DNA of 5,712 nt, taken from contig CACZFE010000115.1 of assembly GCA_902780365.1 (NCBI GenBank), positions 5,911-11,622 of the forward strand, given 5' to 3'. This document shows, piece by piece, positions 3,501 to 5,712 of this stretch; positions within the stretch are counted from its first letter, which is position 1, and each line of letters starts with the position of its first letter. The position numbers were made by a program, and so were the translations under genes. The notes beneath the pieces were generated by a model. It did not search any database and had not been told where the DNA came from. It worked only from the letters and a program-made list of their open reading frames with translations. This DNA comes from an uncultured Spirochaetales bacterium (lineage in GTDB: Bacteria > UBP6 > UBA1177).

Positions 3501-5712
3501 TTGAAGTCCAGAACTCTTTAGCCGCAATACCGGGGAAACTGCTCATCGTGCCGTTTGCTCCGGTATAATCGACTAATGATGCAAGTTCGTTTCTGTTCGG
3601 AAGTCTCCAGTCGTATTTGCCGTCCGCGATACTGTTTTCGCAGTAAGCAAGAGCTTCCGCCCAAGTTTTTGCGGAAGTGTAGTATCTCTGCCAAATAAGT
3701 CCGCTTTCTGCGTCTTTGACTGTTTCGGTGTCAGTTGTGAAGCGGTCCTGAAGCGGGTCGTAATCGTTTACATGGACGCAGATTACATGGTTCGAAGCCG
3801 ATTTTTCGACACTTTCAAGTCCACCGTTTTCATCTATTCTCCAGGCATTTCCGGAGTTTTCGTTCTCTTCTGCTGCCCAGAAAGTGTGCCCCGAAGCCGT
3901 GAAAATATCCGCGAGCACCTGATTTTCCGCGCCGGAATCAATGATAGTCAGAAGTTCTGCCGGGCTCGGAAGTCTCCAGTAAAGCTGTTTTCCGCCGTAA
4001 TTTGAAGTGCGGCAGTATTCTTCGGCTTCATCCCAGGTCTTTGCGCTGGTTGACGCAACTTTATGCCATTCGTAGTGAGTGAAGTCGTCAACGACGATCT
4101 GCTGATTTCCGCTTCCCGTCGTGCTGAAGCTCTTGGGCGTGCAGTAGCCGACTTCCGCATACTGCCAGTCCTGACCGAAGAAAAGTTTTCCGTAAGCCGG
4201 ACATTCAGCTGTCGCCGAAGTGTTGTCGAAGCATATCTTCTGACCGGTGCAGATGTTTCCGAGAGAAAGCGGATCCGCAAGACACTGCCTGGTTGCGTCG
4301 TCCCATTTGTAGCCTTTGTCGCAGGAAAAGACGCACTCGTCGCGTGTCGTGCCGTAAGCCGCCTCTTTTTCCACAGGAAGCCAGGACGAGCCGTTGTAGG
4401 TCTGCGTGAAACGTCCGATTCCGTCGTTCCATATAGCGTGAAGCGGAAGATTTTCGTCGCCGCAGTATTCATAAGTTCTGGAGCAGTTGCCGGCCGTTTC
4501 CCAGTCAGAGCAGTTTGTCCTGCACGGAGCTGTTCCTTTAGCACTTACGCCAAGGATTTCGGAGCATGACTTAGAGCCGCCGTCGCAGCCTTCGCCCGGA
4601 TCGATGATCCCGTCTCCGCAGTCGGAGTAAGTCGGTGCGCCGCAGGATGCTTTGTCGTAAACGCATGTTGTTTTGTTGCATACTGCTTTGTTGTCGGGAT
4701 TCGTCGAAGCGTGGAAAACGTCTCCGCAGCGTACTTCGGTTGAAGTCAAGTCCCCCGTTTCGCACTCTTCACCGGCATCGATTATGCCGTTTCCGCATGC
4801 GTTTCTGGCAACGACAGTGATCTCTTTGACTGTTTCAGTTTCTCCGACAGTTATCGCTTCGATGTAGTTGTACATCTCTTCGCCGACTGCCAGAAGAGTA
4901 TATCTGCCGAAATCGATGTCGAAGGTTACATCGTCGTAACCGTTTGAGATCTCATTGAATTTCGCCGCTTCGTTTCCGATGAGCTCCATATCGTTGTCGT
5001 AAATCTGGATATAGACTTTGTCGGGGTGTTTAAGCGTGCCGATGCTGACTTTTACCGTGAGAAGTGCTTCAGAAGAGGAGTTCAGCTCTTCATCAAGCTT
5101 TACAGTAACGCCGATAGTCGCATTTTCAGGAAGGTTGACGCCGACATTTTTACCGTAGTAGCCGTCTGCAAAAGCATCGATCGTGTATGATGCCGGAGCA
5201 AGATTTTCGATTTTTATCTCGCCGTCTTCATTCGGATAGAAGGTCCTGCCGCCCGGATTCAGGATGATCCCCGGATTTTTCGATGTGTCGATCGGGTTAC
5301 CTGAAGCGTCTTCGAGACTGATCAGGAGATCCGACGGAAGTGGCTTCGAATCGATCCCTTCGCTGAGATCGTTGATCAGAAATTCGTAGGTTTTCTGCGT
5401 CGAATATGTTTTGCCGGAGATCTTCGAATTGACGACGATAGTCATTTTTCCGGTGATGTTTCCGAGAGAATCGACATCGTTCGAGCCGAGGAGATCCTTT
5501 AGAGGCTTGATGCCTGCGGGAAGTTCGCCGGGAGTGAGGATTATCGAGTTTTCGATCTGATCACCGACAGCAGCGTAGTAAGTCATCGTGTTCCGGGTGA
5601 CCTTGTCGTAAGCAAAACCGACTGTATTTATCAGGATTTTTTCAACATTCGCAGCAGTCGCGACATCGAGCGAAATAAGGTCGGTAAGGCTTGAAAGCCT
5701 GTTGAGATAAGG
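484..5712 (-). CDS. Giant modular Cys-rich protein with six Lcl_C (DUF1566) domains, 5' end outside window
   Basis: The frame is open from the right edge to a TAG at 484-486, giving 1742 residues (1700 from the Met at 5586 plus 42 before it). Order of parts, numbered from that Met: Cys-free N-terminal region 1-263 with two probable beta-sandwich domains; two DUF4215-like repeats 264-368; module A1 375-435; Lcl_C pair B1 446-730; EGF-like 735-785; modules A2-A4 795-990; EGF-like 995-1032; pair B2 1042-1331; Cys-rich 1335-1403; pair B3 1412-1700. By my count there are 76 cysteines, all after residue 263. This suggests an exported, disulfide-rich protein. It ends directly on the last Lcl_C domain (RYVRCVR), with no LPXTG or T9SS-like sorting tail, so any signal peptide or lipobox must lie beyond the window. 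Lcl_C is named after the C-terminal domain of the Legionella collagen-like adhesin Lcl, so adhesion or glycan binding is possible but inferred. No enzyme motif is visible. The Met at 5586 is unlikely to be the start. Confidence 0.93.
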   Translation of the reverse strand, partial: PYLNRLSSLTDLISLDVATAANVEKILINTVGFAYDKVTRNTMTYYAAVGDQIENSIILTPGELPAGIKPLKDLLGSNDVDSLGNITGKMTIVVNSKISGKTYSTQKTYEFLINDLSEGIDSKPLPSDLLISLEDASGNPIDTSKNPGIILNPGGRTFYPNEDGEIKIENLAPASYTIDAFADGYYGKNVGVNLPENATIGVTVKLDEELNSSSEALLTVKVSIGTLKHPDKVYIQIYDNDMELIGNEAAKFNEISNGYDDVTFDIDFGRYTLLAVGEEMYNYIEAITVGETETVKEITVVARNACGNGIIDAGEECETGDLTSTEVRCGDVFHASTNPDNKAVCNKTTCVYDKASCGAPTYSDCGDGIIDPGEGCDGGSKSCSEILGVSAKGTAPCRTNCSDWETAGNCSRTYEYCGDENLPLHAIWNDGIGRFTQTYNGSSWLPVEKEAAYGTTRDECVFSCDKGYKWDDATRQCLADPLSLGNICTGQKICFDNTSATAECPAYGKLFFGQDWQYAEVGYCTPKSFSTTGSGNQQIVVDDFTHYEWHKVASTSAKTWDEAEEYCRTSNYGGKQLYWRLPSPAELLTIIDSGAENQVLADIFTASGHTFWAAEENENSGNAWRIDENGGLESVEKSASNHVICVHVNDYDPLQDRFTTDTETVKDAESGLIWQRYYTSAKTWAEALAYCENSIADGKYDWRLPNRNELASLVDYTGANGTMSSFPGIAAKEFWTSTTSTSEPAKAWTVDFESGTIAAGSKDDTKYLICVRKNEQCLGSECVNPCNFEPCRNTVNSTGVCTAAEDGNGYSCVCYSRYKWDGLLSKCVLPDSESHGCDVDKLPENAEWNQTPVINQYHDGNGNWYPTTVPEYNEVPSTSECRFKCKDHYSWDYDLTECLIDKKLAQCTGTLPGHAVWTVSQIVQEWSLSDGDWMPRANEMLFNEDTSINKCSFKCDENYTWLNNMCTANTRENVDCKGRPEHASWNTASKINQVWNGNEWYPSENAVYNETPSENECRYKCHDNYFYHDSDCLPSPCESETCAIPNSSGVCTAYAWNEYECECTNGTFWNGSECQVPLSIGNICTGQNKCYDDSNEEIECPAFSEDLFGQDAFYAAARFCIPQNFTVDSRAGNEVTVFDNNTGLEWQQTAVETESWNKADEYCAGLTYAGKGGWRLPTVKDLLTIVDNSRSNPAVNTDYFDSSDDVWASETYNEKAWYVRFGVTGNSYSGAKSKTGKYARCVRGHVIRAPEFVTSTVGEDEIVTDSTTGLIWQKTYYENTTTWQDALDYCKNLTYAGFNDWRVPNKNELVSILNVDNYLPATDFPDVPSENSLYFWSSSTRLYSSYAWGIGFTSGDAGGAAKGTSSDYVRCVRSETCNGGAGIWNGTECVNPCGNNYFWNGKECVSPCVTDTCADVEHSSGCIAISTTDYSCGCEEGYIWHDSECIPVSSATICTGQNKCYNNSEEISCPAKGAEFFGQDSQYMSFGFCAPKKFVIDSTVEDEKTVIDSNTGLEWQYTVKNTSYYWEDADNYCRGLTYAGKTGWRLPTRKEFYSIIDNSRTNPPTDPEYFNDTRKFWTSKVYAQENSTSKWYLDFSDGSSGVDKSTKKYARCVRGTDLPDAVLVSSTVEGDDIITDTTSGLIWQKIYLSNKTWQAALDYCESLTYAGFSDWRLPNLNELFSLINDDKFSPASDLTNVAKQPYWTSTSSMTSINEALYINFYGGSIGASAKTTSGSRYVRCVR
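487..1353 (-). repeat. Lcl_C pair block B3 (C-terminal)
   Basis: Residues 1412-1700. The linker is ICTGQNKC...CPA...FGQD...FC (Cys 1412, 1418, 1427, 1447). Lcl_C domain 5 (about 1462-1572; 871-1203) has TGLEWQ, TGWRLPTRKEFYSIID, FWTSK and KYARCVRG. Lcl_C domain 6 (about 1591-1700; 487-816) has SGLIWQK, DWRLPNLNELFSLI, YWTSTS and RYVRCVR followed directly by the stop. Cysteine pairs are 1491/1570 and 1618/1698. Domain 6 uses the complete consensus to its last residue, so the C-terminus is not truncated. Confidence 0.92.
1378..1584 (-). other. Cys-rich segment 3: two short WNG repeats plus an EGF-like unit
   Basis: Residues 1335-1403 with ten cysteines. The first part is a tandem micro-repeat: CNGGAGIWNGTECVNP followed by CGNNYFWNGKECVSP. 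The second part (1366-1403) is EGF-like: CVTDTC...SGC...YSCGC...YIWHDSEC. The WNG-x-EC tail of each micro-repeat matches the end of EGF-like segment 2 (FWNGSEC), so they look like partial copies of the EGF tail. The segment links B2 to B3. Confidence 0.66.
1594..2463 (-). repeat. Lcl_C pair block B2 (GQD linker plus two Lcl_C/DUF1566 domains)
   Basis: Residues 1042-1331. The linker is ICTGQNKC...CPA...FGQD...FC (Cys 1042, 1048, 1058, 1078). Lcl_C domain 3 (about 1093-1201; 1984-2310) has TGLEWQ, GGWRLPTVKDLLTIVD, VWASE and YARCVRG. Lcl_C domain 4 (about 1220-1331; 1594-1929) has TGLIWQK, DWRVPNKNELVSIL, FWSSST and YVRCVR. Cysteine pairs are 1121/1199 and 1248/1329. The block is visibly closer to B3 than to B1, including the shared NKCY, LTYAGxxGWRLPT, DNSRxNP and KYARCVRG stretches. 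Confidence 0.92.
2491..2604 (-). other. EGF-like Cys-rich segment 2
   Basis: Residues 995-1032 with the six-Cys EGF-like spacing (995, 1000, 1009, 1019, 1021, 1032): CESETC...GVCT...YECEC...FWNGSEC. It lies immediately upstream of block B2, as Cys-rich segment 3 lies before B3. An EGF-like segment plus a GQD-linked Lcl_C pair therefore looks like a repeated super-unit. Confidence 0.68.
2617..2787 (-). repeat. Four-Cys Trp-rich module A4
   Basis: Residues 934-990. Pattern: CKGRPEHASWN...INQVWNGNEWYP...YNETPSENECRYKC...YFYHDSDC, with cysteines 934, 975, 979 and 990. It is the shortest copy and leads after four residues into EGF-like segment 2. The W in the final YxW position is replaced by Tyr (YFYHD). 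Confidence 0.77.
2815..2994 (-). repeat. Four-Cys Trp-rich module A3
   Basis: Residues 865-924. Pattern: CTGTLPGHAVW...QEWSLSDGDWMP...FNEDTSINKCSFKC...YTWLNNMC, with cysteines 865, 909, 913 and 924. The usual ECRFKC reads KCSFKC here, and the expected Tyr of YNE is Phe. Spacing of the four cysteines is kept, so it is a full copy. Confidence 0.75.
3019..3204 (-). repeat. Four-Cys Trp-rich module A2
   Basis: Residues 795-856. It follows the module pattern LPENAEWN...QYHDGNGNWYP...YNE...ECRFKC...YSWD...EC, with cysteines 795, 839, 843 and 856. It is the first of three tandem copies (A2-A3-A4) between the two EGF-like segments and is clearly related to A4 (shared WYP, YNExPS and ECR(F/Y)KC). Confidence 0.78.
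3232..3384 (-). other. EGF-like Cys-rich segment 1
   Basis: Residues 735-785 with eight cysteines (735, 740, 744, 749, 759, 770, 772, 785). The core is NPCNFEPC...GVCT...GYSCVCYSRYKWDG...KC. The closely spaced CVC, the aromatic residue before it and the terminal WDG-x-x-x-KC fit an EGF-like fold, extended by two cysteines at the front. It joins block B1 to modules A2-A4. A spacer or interaction role is inferred. Confidence 0.65.
3397..4251 (-). repeat. Lcl_C pair block B1 (GQD linker plus two Lcl_C/DUF1566 domains)
   Basis: Residues 446-730. It opens with the linker ICTGQxxC...CPA...FGQD...YC (Cys 446, 452, 462, 482). Lcl_C domain 1 (about 497-605; 3772-4098) has YWRLPSPAELLTIID but reads HYEW where the other copies read GL(E/I)W, and ends VICVH instead of RCVR. 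Lcl_C domain 2 (about 622-730; 3397-3723) is canonical: SGLIWQR, DWRLPNRNELASLVD, FWTSTT, YLICVR. Each domain has two cysteines (525/603 and 649/728), probably one disulfide. B1 is the most divergent of the three blocks, mainly through its first domain. Confidence 0.88.
4282..4464 (-). repeat. Four-Cys Trp-rich module A1
   Basis: Residues 375-435, the first of four copies of a module of about 60 residues. Shared pattern: C, LPxHAxW, a QxW/Y-x-G strand, W-x-P, then ECxFxCxxxYxW and a final C. Cysteines are 375, 418, 422 and 435. This copy is separated from the other three by Lcl_C block B1 and is the most divergent in its first half (INDGIGRF-type insertion near residue 388). I do not recognise a named family; conserved Trp residues and paired cysteines suggest a small disulfide-stabilised extracellular domain. 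Confidence 0.75.
4483..4620 (-). repeat. Myxococcus-type Cys-rich repeat 2 (DUF4215-like)
   Basis: Residues 323-368, opening with CGDGIIDPGEGCDGGSKSC, a closer match to the family signature than repeat 1. It has six cysteines (323, 334, 341, 355, 359, 368). The C-terminal part has the form CxxxCSxWETAGxC, with CRTNCSDW at 355-362. It is followed after six residues by module A1. Known use of the family is as an extracellular structural repeat; no specific ligand can be read from the sequence. Confidence 0.85.
4642..4797 (-). repeat. Myxococcus-type Cys-rich repeat 1 (DUF4215-like)
   Basis: Residues 264-315, opening with CGNGIIDAGEECETGDL and carrying six cysteines (264, 275, 287, 303, 308, 315). 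CGxGxxDxGExCD is the signature of the DUF4215/Myxococcus Cys-rich repeat, common in secreted proteins of Myxococcota and relatives. The acidic positions after the CG (Asp270, Glu273, Glu274) resemble calcium-binding loops, but that is inference. It marks the switch from the Cys-free stalk to the disulfide-rich part. It is longer than usual between its third and fourth cysteines. Confidence 0.8.
4807..5067 (-). other. Second Cys-free beta-rich domain
   Basis: Residues 174-260 of the large protein, just before the first cysteine. Short alternating hydrophobic strands (ALLTVKVSIG, VYIQIYD, VTFDIDFGRYTLLAV, VKEITVVA) suggest an all-beta immunoglobulin- or transthyretin-like fold. It sits directly behind the regulatory-like domain and probably forms a stalk with it. 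The family cannot be named from sequence alone. Confidence 0.45.
5092..5343 (-). other. Probable carboxypeptidase regulatory-like beta-sandwich domain
   Basis: Residues 82-165 of the large protein. The pattern is a strand with a Gly/Asn turn (LISLEDASGNPID), then a Gly-turn into IENLAPASYTIDAFADGYY, then a closing strand (TIGVTVKL). A GxIxIxNLxPxxYxIxAxxxGY arrangement is typical of CarboxypepD_reg/prealbumin-like folds, which act as structural spacers in bacterial surface proteins. There are no cysteines. I infer a stalk or spacer role, with no binding site visible. The call rests on motif resemblance and could equally be another transthyretin-like or PEGA-type domain. Confidence 0.6.

Noticed and set aside
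3397..4251. Frameshift or decay in block B1
   Set aside because: The frame is intact, both domains keep their cysteines and overall length, and domain 2 is fully canonical. Divergence is limited to motif substitutions in domain 1.
487..4464. Tandem repeats as a CRISPR array or transposon remnant
   Set aside because: The repeats are long, diverged and in frame, and explained by protein modules. There are no short identical repeats with unique spacers and no terminal inverted repeats or transposase motifs.
3948..4569. Long overlapping open frames inside the large gene: minus strand 3948-4544 (198 codons) and plus strand 4063-4569 (168 codons)
   Set aside because: Their translations are Arg-, Ala- and Ser-rich low-quality sequence without recognisable motifs. 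The large-gene frame across the same bases has clear Lcl_C, A-module and DUF4215-like motifs. They are frame shadows.
1..5712. A multi-gene novel system such as a defence island or biosynthetic cluster
   Set aside because: Only two genes are present, both partial and convergent, and neither shows enzymatic or nucleic-acid-processing motifs. The interest lies in the modular surface protein.

Overview
The window holds the facing 3' ends of two convergent genes. A plus-strand gene (1-477) is cut by the left edge, and a very large minus-strand gene (484-5712) is cut by the right edge. Only 6 bp separate the two stop codons. No RNA genes, insertion sequences, CRISPR arrays or origins were seen, and there is no non-coding stretch of any length.

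The minus-strand gene covers about 92% of the window. It encodes at least 1742 residues of a modular, cysteine-rich, probably secreted or surface-exposed protein. In this answer its residues are numbered from the in-frame Met at 5586. That Met is probably not the true start, because the frame stays open for 42 more codons to the window edge. From N to C terminus the protein has: a cysteine-free region with two probable beta-sandwich domains (the first resembles a carboxypeptidase regulatory-like domain); two Myxococcus-type cysteine-rich repeats (DUF4215-like, CGxGIIDxGExC); a four-Cys Trp-rich module (A1); a paired Lcl_C/DUF1566 block (B1); an EGF-like segment; three more A modules (A2-A4); a second EGF-like segment; block B2; a third Cys-rich segment; and block B3, which ends at the stop codon. 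Each B block is a four-Cys GQD linker followed by two Lcl_C domains, giving six Lcl_C domains in all. The domains in each block are two distinct subtypes in fixed order, so the pair is the unit that duplicated.

The plus-strand gene contributes a C-terminal fragment of 158 residues that is charged and Phe-rich. I do not recognise its family.

Organism: the combination of DUF4215-like repeats, Lcl_C domains with GQD linkers and EGF-like segments suggests an uncultured Myxococcota/Bradymonadota-like (former Deltaproteobacteria) bacterium. The moderate base composition and Lys/Glu/Phe-rich proteins point to a host-associated or anaerobic member rather than a GC-rich soil myxobacterium. This is inference from domain content only.

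Regulation: no promoter is visible, since both 5' ends lie outside. Two hairpins are candidate terminators. One, on the minus strand, lies inside the plus-strand coding region and has a clean T-run. A weaker one overlaps the stop codon of the large gene. If the first is used, the two mRNAs overlap in antisense by at least 100 nt.
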